From Meghimatium bilineatum (lineage: Eukaryota; Mollusca; Gastropoda; Stylommatophora; Philomycidae), in contig CM067298.1 of NCBI GenBank assembly GCA_034231615.1, positions 63,795,729 to 63,859,728 of the forward strand: a stretch of 64,000 nt of DNA, given 5' to 3'. Position 1 is the first letter of the stretch; every line of letters starts with the position of its first letter. Position numbers and translations under genes: made by a program. This document shows, piece after piece, positions 20,300 to 32,934 of the stretch. The notes below the pieces were generated by a model. The model saw only the letters and a list, made by a program, of their open reading frames with translations, was not told where the DNA came from and made no database searches.

Positions 20300-21195
20300 C
20301 TTTTGGCGAAAATCTTCTATTTAAAATCTACACAGTGAATATCTTTAAACATATACAAGGAATACTAGGACTCAAGACCATTGGGAAAATAAACAATCTG
20401 AGATATGCATATGACACTGTCCTTTTATCAGAAAGTGAACACGAATTGGAAAGACTAACAGACCAAGTCGATAAATCAAGTAAAGAATATGGACTGGATA
20501 TATACATCTAAAAAAATAAAAACCATTATAAGCAACAGTCACATAAGAACATGTTCTAAACATAAAAATAAATGGAGAGCAACTACAACAAGTAGAACCA
20601 TATCATTATTTACGGACACCTAATCACACATGATAGCAGATGTGAAATAGAAGTTAAAGAAGGTAATATAAATGGCTAAAAGTACTTTCAATGACATGCG
20701 GAAAATATTAATATCAAAACAAATTACAAACAAGCTAAAATTGAGAATTATAAAATGCCACATCTTCTCTATATTAATGTATGACTCAGAGATATAAAGA
20801 ACAAACAAACAATTAGAAGACATAATTGATGCATTTGAGATGTGGATATATATAGAACAATTGGGTGACACCACGGAAAAAGGAAAAAAAATATACAAAC
20901 ATAGAAGTTCTAACACAACTTCGCATAAAGAAAGAACTATTAAAGGAAATAAATATCAAACAAATGAAATATTTTGGACATATCAAAAGACATGCTACCT
21001 TGTTGAAAACCTTACTTGAGTTTAAAGTCGAGGTGATACGTGCAAGAGGGAGACAGAGATACAAGTGGTAGAGTAACATCACCAAATGGACAGGTTACAG
21101 TCTAGCAGAGTACACCACTAACATAAGAGACAGTTTATGTTGGAGGTTTGTTGCAGCCAAACATCTTTGCGGAGGCAACTTAATGATGATGGTGA
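20300..21195 (+). mobile_element. LINE-A, reverse transcriptase remnant to 3' end, decayed
   Basis: The translation starts [20 protein letters not shown], then [20 protein letters not shown], where the YADD box has become YAYD, and [14 protein letters not shown]. Later blocks appear in shifting frames: LISKQITNKLKLRIIKC, GHIKRHATLLKTLLE, RGRQRYKW and a TTAATGATGATGG tail. Many frameshifts. This is one of the two longest LINE-A copies in the window (with 55005-56000). Confidence 0.8.
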
Positions 21196-21854
21196 ACATA
21201 CATAAAATAATCATGCACCTCAGTTTAACAAACGAGCATGAAGAATCACCAGATACCATTTTGAGATCGTATCATTTTCTATTGAATGACTTTCTGCCAG
21301 TTCAGAAGCAATAACGTTAATGGTTACAGCTGAATAGAATAGTTCGCTGCTTAGATTACCACTCAGATGTATTCACGTACTTGAATCCATTATAGATTTG
21401 AATGGGATGATACTTGTCGAGAATACTTAAATAATTAAGCCATGCAATGTACAAGTAATTGATATTCTTTCCGTTCGTTAGTAAAAAGAGCTTTGTTCTG
21501 AGAGATTAAACAGAAAATTAGAACTCTTGTCATGAATTAAATAATGCTTTATTATATGTCGTCTGGTTACTCCAGCTGCAAATAAATAGTAAGTTACAAA
21601 ACCGGAACTTATCCTTATTTCAGCTACACACAAAAAACAACTAACAAAAGCATTAGTGACATCTCACTTCCGTATCCGTGTAATACGAGAAAGTGTAATT
21701 AACACTTACATTTCTCTTTTTGCGGTTCAAATGTGGATAAGAGCTACGTCTTCTTAATGATAATTTCTGCTATAAGCTACTTCTCATCGTAACACATAAA
21801 CTGCTCACGATCTTCTGGAAACAGTTAGAATGTATTTATACAATTTCTACGAAT
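21196..21854. other. Unassigned AT-rich sequence
   Basis: No coding or repeat signal is recognised. Confidence 0.45.
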
Positions 21855-22384
21855 CCATACACATCTATCAGAGAAAAACACGAAAATCAGTATAATTTCA
21901 TACACATCTATCAGAGAAAAACACGAATATTTTCACGATTCCATACACATCTATCAGAGAAAAACACGAAAATATTCGCGATTCCATACACATCTATCAG
22001 AGACAAACACGGAAATCTTCACTATTCCATACACATCTATCAGAGACAAACACGGAAATCTTCACTATTCCATACACATCTATCAGAGACAAACACGGAA
22101 ATCTTCATGATTCCATACACATCTTAGACAAACACGGAAACAATCACGATTATATGAACATCTATCAGAGAAAAACACGGAAACATTCACGAGTCCATAC
22201 TCATCTATCAGAGACACAGACGAAAACTTTCGCAGTTCCATGTATATCTATCAGAGGCCCACACACAGAAAGCTTCACCACTCCATACACATCTGTCAGA
22301 GACAAACAAGGAAACAATCACTATTCTATGCACATCTATCAGAGAAAAACACGGAAACCAGCATGATTTCATACACATCTATCA
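21855..22384. repeat. 43-bp minisatellite, left half (about 12 copies)
   Basis: The unit is built around CATACACATCTATCAGAGA and AAACACGGAAATCTTCACG. Starts at 22028 and 22071 give 43 bp. The array is cut at 22384 by LINE-E and continues at 23094. Confidence 0.93.
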
Positions 22385-23093
22385 ATAAGAGCAAAATCTT
22401 GGTAAACAGCAGAGACACAGAAAACCAGACTAATATCATGATGAATGGACATAAGCTTGAAGAGGTGAATACCTTCAAATATCTCGGATCCAGTATATGC
22501 AGCGATGGTAAATGCAAAGCAGAACTAAAAATAAGGCTGGAGATGGCTTTAGCGTCCTTGTCAAGGCTAACTGTGATTTGGAAAAGCAACATCAGTGTTG
22601 GAGTGAAAATCAAACTGTATAGGTCGCTGGTGCTTTCCGTTGTGTTGTATGGTTGTGAGAGTTGGACACTCACTGCGGACATGGAGAGAAGATTACAGGC
22701 TTTCGAGTATAAATGCTACAGAAGAATTCTACGAATTTCCTATAGGGAACATAAGACTAATGTGTACGTAAGAAATAAAGTAGAGATGTGTGCAGGTGTC
22801 CAGGAGCCATTGCTTTCAATAGTGAAACGACGAAAACTAGCATGGTTCGGACATGTATGCAGGCACGATTCCTTGTCAAAAACAATACTGCAGGGAACTG
22901 TCGAGGGTGGAAGAAGCAGAGGAGGGCAAATAAAGACATGGACAGACAACATCAAGGAATGGACAGGGCTAGATATTTCCACACTCATCCGCATCGCTGA
23001 GGATAGAATTCGCTGGAGGACTCTGTCTGCTGAAGCTTCCAATGTGGTACCCCTACGACCCTGAAGGGTTATGGGTTTTATTGATATTAATTG
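22385..23093 (+). mobile_element. LINE-E insertion (5' truncated, frame intact)
   Basis: About 227 codons remain open to a stop at 23062-23064. Blocks: EEVNTFKYLGSSICSDGKCK, LYRSLVLSVVLYGCESWTLT, YKCYRRILRISYREHKTN, RKLAWFGHVCRHDSLSKTIL and KTWTDNIKEWTGLDIS, ending SNVVPLRP. The reverse transcriptase core and endonuclease are missing. The insert interrupts the 43-bp minisatellite. A 47-bp stretch is identical on both sides (22338-22384 and 23094-23140), consistent with an unusually long TSD. The open frame suggests a recent event. A decayed copy is at 29945-30685. Confidence 0.88.
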
Positions 23094-23470
23094 ATCAGAG
23101 AAAAACACGGAAACCAGCATGATTTCATACACATCTATCAGAGACAAACACAAAAATATTCACGATTCCATACACATCTATCAGAGGCACACAAGGAAAC
23201 AATCACTATTCTATGCACACCTATCAGAGAAAAACATGGACACCAGCATGAATTCATGCACATATATCAGACAAGTAAGAAAATCGTCGCGATAACATAC
23301 AAATCAATTGGAGAGTAATACAGAAATCATCACGATTCCATACATATCTGTCAGAGACAAACAAGAAACTCTTCATGACTCTATACACATCTATCAGAGA
23401 GAAACAGGAAATCCTTCGAGATTCCAAACACATCTGTTTGAGACAAACATGGACACCTTTACAAACAAAC
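23094..23470. repeat. 43-bp minisatellite, right half
   Basis: Continuation of the array at 21855-22384, more diverged towards 23470. Confidence 0.88.
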
Positions 23471-23844
23471 AAAAGAAGTAGTTCTGACATGAGAAAAAAT
23501 AAATGGAATTCGATGATGGTGGTTGAATGTATTACATGAGCTGCAACGCCAGCTTACATGTGTATTCATACTCCCTGATGTAACCCACATTAACTCGCAT
23601 ACACGACTGAAGGTGTGTCTCACCAATGTTGATAGTCTATCCTGGTCAGGTCGCAGCGATCAATCCAGCACTTTTGGTTGTAGTGATCTTCTAGGCAAAA
23701 TGATAAAGCCACTTGGTTGTCATTACCTTCTGAACGATCTGAATGCAACATTTCCTGCGGATGGGATTTAATCTGGTACCATGGCTGTCAGGTACGGGCG
23801 CTGTACTTTCTGCCACAGAGACGTCGACATAAATCCCTTATACA
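23471..23844. other. Unassigned sequence
   Basis: No feature is recognised. Confidence 0.45.
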
Positions 23845-24075
23845 CAGTCAACACCATCATCATTAAGTGTTCTCTCTGCAACGAAGGTTGACTGCAACGT
23901 ATCATTGCTTTGGTTGTATACTTTCGTTGGCTATAAACTGTCAGTCGTGTGATGTCCTTACCACTTGTAACTCTGCCTAGCTCTTTCTCGCCAACTTCCC
24001 CTCTTCAAATGTATTATCAAGCAAGATCTTAAACAAAGCATCATGTCTTTTTATATGTCCAACATACTTTCTTTT
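23845..24075 (-). mobile_element. LINE-A C-terminal fragment
   Basis: The minus-strand reading gives KKYVGHIKRHDALFKILLD, then eroded RGRQ and S-L-A-E blocks and VNLRCRENT next to an AATGATGATGG tail. Frames are shifted. It directly abuts a SINE-M-like fragment at 24071. Confidence 0.7.
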
Positions 24076-24250
24076 CTTCTTCTTCACCGTTCATTCTCAA
24101 ATTCCCACTGCATAACTCTTGTAGCAGGACCATGGTTCTATTAGATATTCAGAAGGATGTAGTCCAGAGAATTTAAATGCGTTGTGTCGTCGTTTTATTT
24201 GCGTCAATGGCCCAACACATCCGTCTTCGGTTGAACTTTCTTTGCATCAT
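24071..24250 (-). mobile_element. Diverged SINE-M-like fragment
   Basis: A TTCTTCTTCTTC start (a GAA tail on minus), then CATTCTCAAATTCCCACTG, GATGTAGTCCAGAGAAT, and AACACATCCGTCTTCGG, matching SINE-M blocks at 6290-6400 in order. It shares a sub-family insertion (CTTGTAGCAGGACCATGGTT) with the copy at 27560. Confidence 0.7.
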
Positions 24251-25147
24251 TCTGTTTGCCATCGCATAGTTCTTTTTCATACAAAGTTTATCGAAACCTC
24301 TTTAATTATTCTACCAACCACACTACAGACACTGTTTCGTATGGTTAAACACCCTGATATAACGAAATTTAAAACGACACACTATTGACAGACCCGTTCT
24401 TCATCATAAAATATACAACTTCTTGTTATAAAACAGCGATTATGAGACTAGGTTACTAATCGTATGCGTTTAGACGATCAGAAAAGTGCACTATTGTTAC
24501 GGCAGATTATTACTGTGACTCCAGTGTTGAGATACTTATAATGACTTGCTGATGATCCAGCTCTTTCTTAGAATAAATTGCTACTATATATGATGTATGA
24601 ATGGAAGAAACATCATATTAACAATGAGAATACGAAGTTATAGTAAAATTACCTAATAAGAGTGCGCCATCGGTGTATAATAATTGGGGATTAATACAAC
24701 CCTTTTGGCAATTCCATGAAAATATATTATGTAGTATGATGTTATAAAAACTAGAGGGAACAGAAAATCGAGATAAATATAGAAGAATACGTTGGATTCA
24801 GAACAATAATATGTATTAACCAGATTATAACTGTCAGAACAGGCATCGAAGAATCAGTGGAAATGCAATCCCCACTTATTATCATATTGATAGATTTTCA
24901 AAAGCATCTGCACATTCAGACTAACAAAAAATCAGTATACGAGTATGACTTCTGTATTAAATAGTTTTAAGACAATATGATGTCACTAATTCAATTTCTG
25001 ATTAGGCACGAAAAATTTTACATTAACTTTTTCGTCTTTCCGAGCAACTAGTCGTTCCAGTTAACTGAAAGTTACAACAGTAAGATCGTGAATTTCACCT
25101 ATTTAAATCTGTATAATCATTCTCAGTGGTGAACAAATTTAGAAATT
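24251..25147. other. Unassigned AT-rich sequence, about 0.9 kb
   Basis: No motif is recognised. Confidence 0.45.
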
Positions 25148-25275
25148 TGACAAATTATATTACTTTGACACCACAATGACAAAATATTGTTTTACTTGGA
25201 CACCAGTATGACACAAAATGTTATTACGTGCACACCACAATGACATAATTTTATAATTGGACAGCAAAATGACAC
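25148..25275. repeat. Degenerate about 32-bp tandem repeat, 4 copies
   Basis: GACACCACAATGACA-like cores at 25167, 25199, 25231 and 25260, separated by AT-rich spacers. Confidence 0.75.
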
Positions 25276-25319
25276 AAATTGGAAGTCAAAAGGCGTAAAG
25301 TCTTCATTATATTTGATTT

Positions 25320-25575
25320 ACCTCATATTCACTCCATCCCCATCAACGAAGCGGCACGTCGCTTCCCAAGAGTACACAGCAAGTGCGACAGTTGCCACAG
25401 ATCTCAGAACAAAATCCAATTTGAAAAAATCCCACAAATATCCGAAATAAATCCACTATAAACAAGATAACACAAGCCGGAATTAACCTCGCGACGTCTT
25501 GAGCACAAAGCGAACAGCTGAAACATTACTCTATGGTGATCCCTCATAACGACACAAGATGGATATAGTGTCCAA
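25320..25575 (-). mobile_element. SINE-2 copy
   Basis: Shares GAAGCGGCACGTCGCTTCCC and AAACAAGAT-ACACAAGCCGG, in order, with copies at 29605, 52855 and 56740. The tRNA-like end (degraded B box near 25480-25492) lies to the right, so the element is on the minus strand. Confidence 0.65.
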
Positions 25576-26894
25576 GAATTTTCCAATATATATTTTCGTT
25601 GTCTTTTTTATATTCATTCAGCTTAATCTGGAACTAAAAATACTAAGCAAATATAATAGATTACAAATGGTTAACCCCATTGTATAATTTTTCGTGCGAG
25701 TCAGATCATCGTATAGTTTGTTCTTCTGTTCGGTGTTCGGAAATTTGATCCAGTTTTCTATGTGAAACTGAGCAGTAATATTTTTCAGTTATGCGAGAAA
25801 ATAACAGAAAATAACTAGCGAGCCCCTTTGCTGGTGTTGCTGAGCTACATTGAAATATTCTGAGCAACGGATTCTCATGTTCTATTGTTGATGTTGAAGC
25901 TTGTTGGGTTTTTTCTGTACAGTTGTCAGTCATTTTACCTTAAAGCGCACATCATACATGAGCCGTTTTTGGACGCATGTATCGGGTGTTCGCACGTTCC
26001 GGCTTATATTAGTTTGGTCTGTCTCAACATTGTATTTTCACTCACAGTAAGGAACACAATAATTGTTTTTAGTGCGCGTTATTCTTTTTGTGCTGTCAGC
26101 ATTAATGGTGTCAAGATGTGTATGCACGTTTCACTTGTCGAAGTTGACAAATCTCAACTTCTTTTTTAATTCTCTTTGCGCTGTTTATGGTTGTAGAGGT
26201 GTTTGAATTACACTGTATTTTGATGAAAGTAAGGAAAGATTGCGCTATGCATCAACCTTACTTTCTTATCTTGGACAATTGACATAAGTGGCAAGACAAA
26301 GTCACGACAATTTGAAATAATACATGATGCAATGGATTGACAAGTACGTTCTGAGTGTCTTACTGCAATCTATTCGATCAAGGTTTCTCTGCCGAGCGCC
26401 AGCTTTCTACCCGCTATGCCTTCCAGTTACATCATAGGATTAATCCAGCGATACCATTCTTCCCAAAACTTGGGTAGGCAAACCCTATTTAGGATGATCT
26501 GAATTTCGTGGATCACTCTTACTTCTCTTTAGAGTATCTCGTGATATAGACTCTGAGGAATACCTCGAAACTGTAGGATATACAGTATCAAACATATTTA
26601 GAACAAATATTGACTAAACGTAACGATCTCTCATCCCAACACATACTGGCAAATGTGAACAACACAGCTCTACTATCCGTCTTGTGTGAAATAGCCATAA
26701 GACAATTTACATTTTTCCGCTGGTGTCAGACGTGTCCAACCATTGTGGCAAATAAAACGGCCACAATGCATAACGACTAAGTTCAGTTTTTTTAATCAAT
26801 TTCACTGAACAGTAAACGTCCGTAGCTGATCGCTAGTAGGTCAGTCCTATATTGTAAACAGTTCATACACATTGCACGTACTTCACGTGAGATC
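25576..26894. other. Unassigned sequence, about 1.3 kb
   Basis: No gene or repeat is recognised. The open frame at 25885-26169 shows no domain and has ordinary AT-rich composition. Confidence 0.45.
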
Positions 26895-27300
26895 TATCTA
26901 TTTATACGATGTGGCCCTTGTTTGCCCTGCGGCGTCAGGCGTGTAAGAGTTCTCTGGAGATGGCCTTCGTGTGTGCTGTTCCTGTGACTTCTTTGATTTC
27001 TGTGATCCATTTTTTACATGGTTTGTCTCTGACTATAGCCGTTATGTCTATATGTCATGGCTGTTTGTGGCATTTTATCTATTGGTAATCTGGAAAAGTG
27101 TGAAAACCACTTGATTTGTTTTCTTTTAATGTATTCCAATACTGGTATTGGTTTGGTTATCTGTCTGATGTTATCATTTCTAATTATATCTCTTAATAAC
27201 ACTCCGAGTATTCTTGTAGACATGTCATTTCTGCAGTCACTATTTTTCTTTTGTCTTCAGCTGTCATTGTCCAGGTTTGGCATCACGTTAAATCACCTAT
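26895..27300 (-). mobile_element. LINE-D C-terminal fragment
   Basis: The minus-strand reading gives RILGVLLRDIIRNDNIRQIT, VLEYIKRKQIKWFSHFSRLP and AMTYRHNGY. Then, shifted, KKWITEI and a TPQGKQGP-like end whose nucleotides (GACGCCGCAGGGCAAACAAG) match the LINE-D end at 63020-63050. The tail begins TATAAATAGATAG. 5' truncated. Confidence 0.75.
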
Positions 27301-27559
27301 CTTAATGTTTGCGGTCAATCTTGCTTGAATCTACATGTGTCATTTTCAACTTGACAACATACGCCAACATTCACTTTTCTAAATATCTTACGAATATACA
27401 GTTAATATAAGAAGTATTCAAATCTGTTAATTTCTAAATGAATTAAATTGTGATTAGTTCCATATCTGATAATCTATGATGTGTTACCAAAGCCCATATA
27501 GTTAACGCGTATGTTGATATCCCTGATACTCAGGCGATTTATTTTTGCACTTCTATGTC
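27301..27559. other. Unassigned sequence
   Basis: Nothing is recognised. Confidence 0.4.
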
Positions 27560-27725
27560 ATACTTCTTCTTATTCAGTGTTCATTCTCAAACTCCCGCTG
27601 GATTTCTCTTGTAACAGGACAATGGTCCTACAAGATTTCTAGTTGAATGTATTCCAGAGAATGGAAATGCGTTGTGTTGCCGTTTTATTTGCGTCACTGG
27701 TCCAACACGCCCGTCTTTGGCGGTA
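27560..27725 (-). mobile_element. Diverged SINE-M-like fragment
   Basis: TTCTTCTTATTCAGTGTTC, then CATTCTCAAACTCCCGCTGG, ATGTATTCCAGAGAATGG and AACACGCCCGTCTTTGG. Same block order and the same sub-family insertion as 24071-24250. Confidence 0.7.
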
Positions 27726-28038
27726 TATGTCTATCTCTAAATATATTCACGCATTCCAACAATCTTCCAACAATTCCTCTATATCTACGAAACTAGGAAA
27801 AGGGAAAGGACCATTTTTTATATTCCATGGTAACACATATAACAAACATCGACATCGTTTCGATGATTAGGCCTTTATCAAAATCACAACATAAAACGGG
27901 ACTTTTAAGAAATGGCACTGTCCACTTATTGTTGTTCACATCTACTATTTCGACATCGTACTATCCATAGGAAACACAAGTATTCCTTTCGTCGTCTTTC
28001 TCCATCTCTCTGTCAGTATTATCACTATTTTTTTCTTC

Positions 28039-28066
28039 TCTCTCTCTCTCTCTCTCTATCTCTATC
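28039..28066. repeat. (TC)n microsatellite
   Basis: CTCTCTCTCTCTCTCTC followed by TATC repeats. Confidence 0.9.
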
Positions 28067-28080
28067 TATATCTGTCATTG

Positions 28081-29022
28081 TGTGTGGGTTTCATTTGAGT
28101 TTTAGCGCTAAAATAAATCTTTAGGAATCCCAGCTCACGAATCTTTAGGAAATACACGAATGACAGTGAGATGATATTCACCGTGCCACTCTCTGTAGAG
28201 TCGTTGTGTCATGTCAGATCGTTACGATATTCCCATTGCTGATTGAATGTGGTGATGGCGTGTGATAATGGAGTGCGGTGATGGCGTGTGTAGTTCATAA
28301 TTAGTTAACAGACATTTGCGTAACTATGGTTACATTTAATATTGCCGAATATAAGTGATGTGAACACAACGGTTAATGAGCAGTCTCCATCAATAGATGC
28401 CACTATAGATGTGTGTTAATGATTTATGTCTGATGAAGAAATACACTCTTTTTAGTCGAAAATTCATTCTGATATAAAATTATTCCAGTCCGACCACAGA
28501 TGACATGTATAAATAAATGTTTATATAAAGAAAACATTGTCACTGCCTCCTTTCGTATAGATTATATAGGCCATACAGCACTACATTATGAATTATGTGA
28601 ACTTACATCATTGTACTCTGGGAGACCCATTTATTTTCAGTTTCCCTAATATGTCGAAGGGAATGTATGCTAATTGTTTCGGTGGCTCGCTAGTGATGGT
28701 TTCATGATGGGCCTCAGTTATAGGAAAACAGTGTAGCTATTCTCCTTTCGTCTGTGTTATGCAGTAAACGTTTTGCAAACTTCGAATAACAGAAAGGGTT
28801 TCTATTAGGTCCCAACCGAAAAATGTGATTCATACACACAAACGACGAAACATAAAAATACACAAAAAACATGAAAACATAATCGGATAGATGAGGCGTT
28901 ATAAAGCTTCCACAAGAAAAAATCTTGAATTTATAGGCATTTGATCTTCTACCCCTGATGCTGAAAGGCAACAAAGGGTGTATCGAATAGACATATCTGC
29001 TAAGGTATTCTTCTGCATAATT
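28081..29022. other. Mostly unassigned; small LINE-D-like tail
   Basis: The only resemblance found is at about 28945-28990, where CTACCCCTGATGCTGAAAGG and CAACAAAGG parallel the LINE-D 3' end (CTACCCCTGACGCCGCAAGG at 63014-63033). GGTGATGGCGTGTG occurs twice near 28250-28290. Otherwise nothing is recognised. Confidence 0.4.
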
Positions 29023-29135
29023 TTGGTCTAGTAAGTCATATTGGTGAGATCCACAGTCATTAAGCATGCGAAACGATTTGGTCTAGTAAGGCATTGGTGA
29101 GACCCACAGTCATTAAGCATGCAAATCGATTTGGT
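29023..29135. repeat. Tandem duplication, about 59 bp x 2
   Basis: TTTGGTCTAGTAAG...GGTGAGA-CCACAGTCATTAAG plus CATGC occurs twice head to tail, with few differences. Confidence 0.9.
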
Positions 29136-29349
29136 TTATTTTATGAACTATTCACTGAATTTATCTTGCTATTATATGTATTAGTGAGCATACAAAACTC
29201 AATACTTCGTGTGTTTTCTGTCTTTACCAATTTTATATATTTTACTGCAATCCAGTACAGTATCTTTTACTTACAAGAGTTTACTTATTACTAATACACA
29301 TGCATTCGCATTACTGGTTGTTAAAACTCTCATTACTCTCCTAGAGAGA

Positions 29350-29580
29350 GCTTCATTGATTGACGTGCTCGGTTTAGAGGACTAACTTCACGTATTGACT
29401 TTCTTGAGTTAGATGACTTAATTCAGCGACTGACCTGCTCGGGTTATAATATTCACTTCACAGATTGACCTTCGTAGGTTAGAGGATTCATTTCACAGAT
29501 TGACCTTTTCTGGTTAAAGGATTCACTTCGCAGATTTACCTTCTCGGGTAAGAAAATTCACTTAGAGATTGACCTGTTCG
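29350..29580. repeat. 35-bp minisatellite, about 6-7 copies
   Basis: Units carry CACTTCACAGATTGACCTTC and GGTTAGAGGAT. Period 35 bp (29461 and 29496). Edges are more diverged than the centre. Confidence 0.9.
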
Positions 29581-29604
29581 AATGTTCCTATATGTACTGC
29601 ACTC

Positions 29605-29805
29605 CTTACAACGAAGCGGCACGTCCAATTTCAACGAGTAGTAATCATATCACGTAGTAGAACTCCGTATCTTCAAACGATAATTCCCAGATATCTCATA
29701 AATAATTCAGGTATAACCATGTTGTGACAATTAGGAAGCGAACACATACCCTCTACACACAAGGCAAATGGTTTAACCACTATGCCAATGAGATTACTAC
29801 TGATA
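29605..29805 (-). mobile_element. SINE-2 copy with A and B boxes
   Basis: GAAGCGGCACGTCC and CAAACGATAATTCCCAGA match other SINE-2 bodies. On the minus strand an A-box-like TGGCATAGTGGTTAA (29772-29787 on plus) and a B-box-like GTGTTCGCTTCC (29734-29745) give a tRNA-like pol III promoter. Confidence 0.75.
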
Positions 29806-29944
29806 GTAATTCACTCTCATTTCTTTACGTTTTACATTGGACATTGTTGAAAGCATTCATTCTTCACAGTAGGAAACAAATTTTGCACACTGATTGAAGC
29901 GATACATTTCAAGTTAAACTTATATTCCTCATAAATTAGTAACA

Positions 29945-30685
29945 TACATCAGTATGAACTACAGGAGCTAACCCCAAAGTTGGAAAAAGTTATCAGAAAG
30001 TACGAAGTAGAAATGAACACCGAAAAGAGTATAATTTTAGTAACAACAGATATATCGAAGACATATAACACAATGATGAGCGTAAATTTGAAATAACGAA
30101 TACTTTCAAATACCCAGTATCCTCCAAATGCAGTGATGGAACAACCAAACTTCATTAAAGATACGGATGTAGATTGCGTTAGCAGTTATTTAAAGACGAC
30201 CAGATCTAATATTAAAAAGTAATATCGGTGTTGAAGTGAAGATCAGAGTTTATAACTTACCTAGTGTTATTTGGTTGATAGAGGTGGACCTTCACTGAAG
30301 ACATGGAAAGATTGATGTATGCTTTCGAATGCCTGTTATAGACGACGAACTCTGCTGAACTCCTTTTAGGAGAATAAGATAAATGTGTACGTAAGAAATA
30401 AAGAAAATAATCTCGCAAGTTCACACAACATATCACATTCATTAGTGAAACGACCAAAACATGCATGGTTTGGGTATGTTTGCCAATGTAAGTACCTGTT
30501 AAAAACGATCTAGAATGGTACATTGGAAGAAGCACAAGAGGCCATATAAATTCATGGACAGATAATATTAAAGACTAGACAGATCAAGATTTGTCCACAC
30601 TCATCCTCATTCCTGACGGAGATGACGGACCCAAGGTGGTACCCCTGCGACCTGATGGGATACGGGTATATGGATTGATGAATAC
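29945..30685 (+). mobile_element. LINE-E, decayed copy
   Basis: The translation in mixed frames gives VIRKYEVEMNTEKSIILVTT, TNTFKYPVSSKCSDGTTK, a TFTEDMERLMYAFEC block, then INSWTDNIKD-TDQDLSTLI and KVVPLRPDG. It parallels 22385-23093 block by block but with many frameshifts, so it is far older. Confidence 0.8.
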
Positions 30686-31244
30686 CACACAATTTAGAAT
30701 GATTATTCCATTGTTTTAAAACCTTCATAGCTCATATTGGTCAACATTTATTCAACAGCTACACTCGTATGTTTTCAGTGCACAGTTCACTGAAAGTTCA
30801 CACTATTTTCAATGAAAACATCTGGTGTTTCAAAGCGAGGAACAAACAGAACGAAACAGATCCAGCCAACATGAAATTATCAATTCACCGAGGCAATTGC
30901 ATTGACCAGTAATCTAAAGATAACTTCCTTTCAGACACTGGCATTTCAAAAATTACTGAATAAAAACGAATATGTGACAAGGCTTCTAATGATGTCATAG
31001 CCGGGAGAGAAATAAAAGATGAGATCCCACATTTAATTAAATCGCTTAAGGTGTCCAAACTGAAATAGCCTGCAGCAGTGATATCCGGTCCCTGGCACTT
31101 GGCTAAATTGTTTATAGCAGCTGGAGAAAGAGTTGAGCTCAGAACTTAAATACAAAATTGAGCTAAAATATATGAACATATATTTAATATTGAATATTTA
31201 ATATGTAAGCTATTACATTGCAAAAATATAATAACAAGCTTTTG
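30686..31244. other. Mostly unassigned; possible LINE linker fragment
   Basis: At about 30980-31150 the plus strand reads ASNDVIAGREIKDEIPHLIK, then SLKVSKLK and AVISGPWHLAKLFIAAGERV. This loosely fits the LINE segment before the reverse transcriptase (EI..AI..LK..KA.GPD...AE..KAGGE). Weak, single-stop-containing, possibly coincidental. Confidence 0.35.
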
Positions 31245-32040
31245 TATGCTATATTGTCCCAGAAAATACGGACAATAGTATTACGGTATTCTATTAGATG
31301 TCCCAGAATTTCATAAAGTTAGAAACTTGACCTTTGTACCATCAGGTGTCTCATAGTATCACACAATTAATAACTTGATATATTTACTACCAATTGTACA
31401 AATGTACAATAAACTAATAACCAGATCTTGTGGTCCCCATTTGTCATATATCATATGATTCCTGCTGCCATGAGTTTTCCAAGAAGAACACAATTAATAT
31501 TGTGATCCTGCAAAAAATAGTTTTCCAAGAAGAAAACAATTAAAATTGTAATCCTGCTACCATCAGTTTTCCAAGAAGAACGCAATTAATATTGTGACCC
31601 TGCTACCATCAGTTTTCCAGGAAGAAAACAATTAATATTGTGATTCTGCTACGATCACTGTTCCAAGAAGAAAAAAATTAATATTAAGATCCTGCTACCA
31701 TCAGTTTTCCAAGAAGAAAAAATTAATATTAAGATCCTGCTACCATCAGTTTTCCAAGAAGAACGCAATTAATATTGTGACCCTGCTACCATCAGTTTTC
31801 CAAGAAGAAAACAATTAATATTGTGATCCTCTTACCATCAGTTTTCCAGGAAGAAAACAACTAATATTGTGATCCTGCCACCATCAGTTTTCCAAGAAGA
31901 AAACAATTAATATTGTGACCTTGCAGCCATCAGTTGTCTCAGAATATCACAAAATTATTAACGAGATGTTGCCACAAGCAGTTGTCCCAGAATAACACAC
32001 AACTATTGCATTAATTTTTATCAACAGCAATTCTACTAGA
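31245..32040. repeat. 46-bp minisatellite, about 10 core copies with decayed flanks
   Basis: Core units (31484-31930) carry CCATCAGTTTTCCAAGAAGA and ACAATTAATATTGTGATCC. To either side the repeat continues in diverged form (TGTCCCAGAAT-TCACAC words, about 31250-31480 and 31930-32040). The centre is homogeneous and the edges are old. Confidence 0.9.
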
Positions 32041-32320
32041 ATGTCATTTATTTAGTAAATTGATCGTTTTATCACTTTTGTTACTGCATGCTTCTCTGTG
32101 AAGGAGTGCAGGGTGACTTTCTAATGGCTGTGGAAATAAAAGTCGCTTTGCCATAGCAAACGCCGCGACATGTAAGGGAAGGGTTTTAATTATGCCTCTT
32201 AAATTTAAAAATCCTGTCCCAGATTTAAAAATCCTGAATTCAGGACCTACAGGGTCTGAGATGGGCGGCCTAACCCCACTGCCATGAAACAGTATCAACA
32301 GTAGAAAATATTAACATATT
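32041..32320. other. Unassigned; short internal duplication
   Basis: TTTAAAAATCCTG occurs twice (about 32203 and 32224). The GC-richer part (32150-32285) could be an unrecognised SINE, but no promoter boxes are clear. Confidence 0.4.
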
Positions 32321-32930
32321 AGTAATTCGACGCGATTGATCTACATTGGCCCGCACCATTATATGTTTAATTATTGTTACTCACTCCCCTTTGTCAAAAA
32401 TAAAATATTAAAAAATATAATGTTTGTTACCTGACATAAGACCACACTTCAGTGTATATGCTTGCAACTGATAGCTACTACTAGTCTACATCATTCAGCT
32501 AGGCTGATCTCAATATGGCTAGAATTTTGTATTGATCAATTTCCGTTTAATATTTGTGGCATGCCAATGAAAAGCACGAATCATAAATATAGCAAATAAC
32601 TTATGTAACCAGTTGCAAGTCATAAAACTAAAGAGAAAGATGCGCCTGTCATCATTAGATTCCTCTATACTATTTATAGATCAGTAATATGTGTGCCGAA
32701 AAGATGAGGACATTTACATAGCGTTCATGTGATTGAAGATTCGAAATAGCTTCGTGACGTTTTGTTTATAAGGTCGTTTTCGATTGTCACTGTGTGAGTA
32801 TCGCTTCAGACAAAGTCGTAGTTCAGTATAAACAGGGCATGACAGCTAAATCGATATATTTCATTGGTCTTGGCTGACCAAGTCTTTTCACTGATCGATA
32901 AGTGTGCACTTCGTGTCTCCTGACAATCAA
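32321..32930. other. Unassigned AT-rich sequence
   Basis: Nothing is recognised. Confidence 0.45.
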
Positions 32931-32934
32931 TAAT

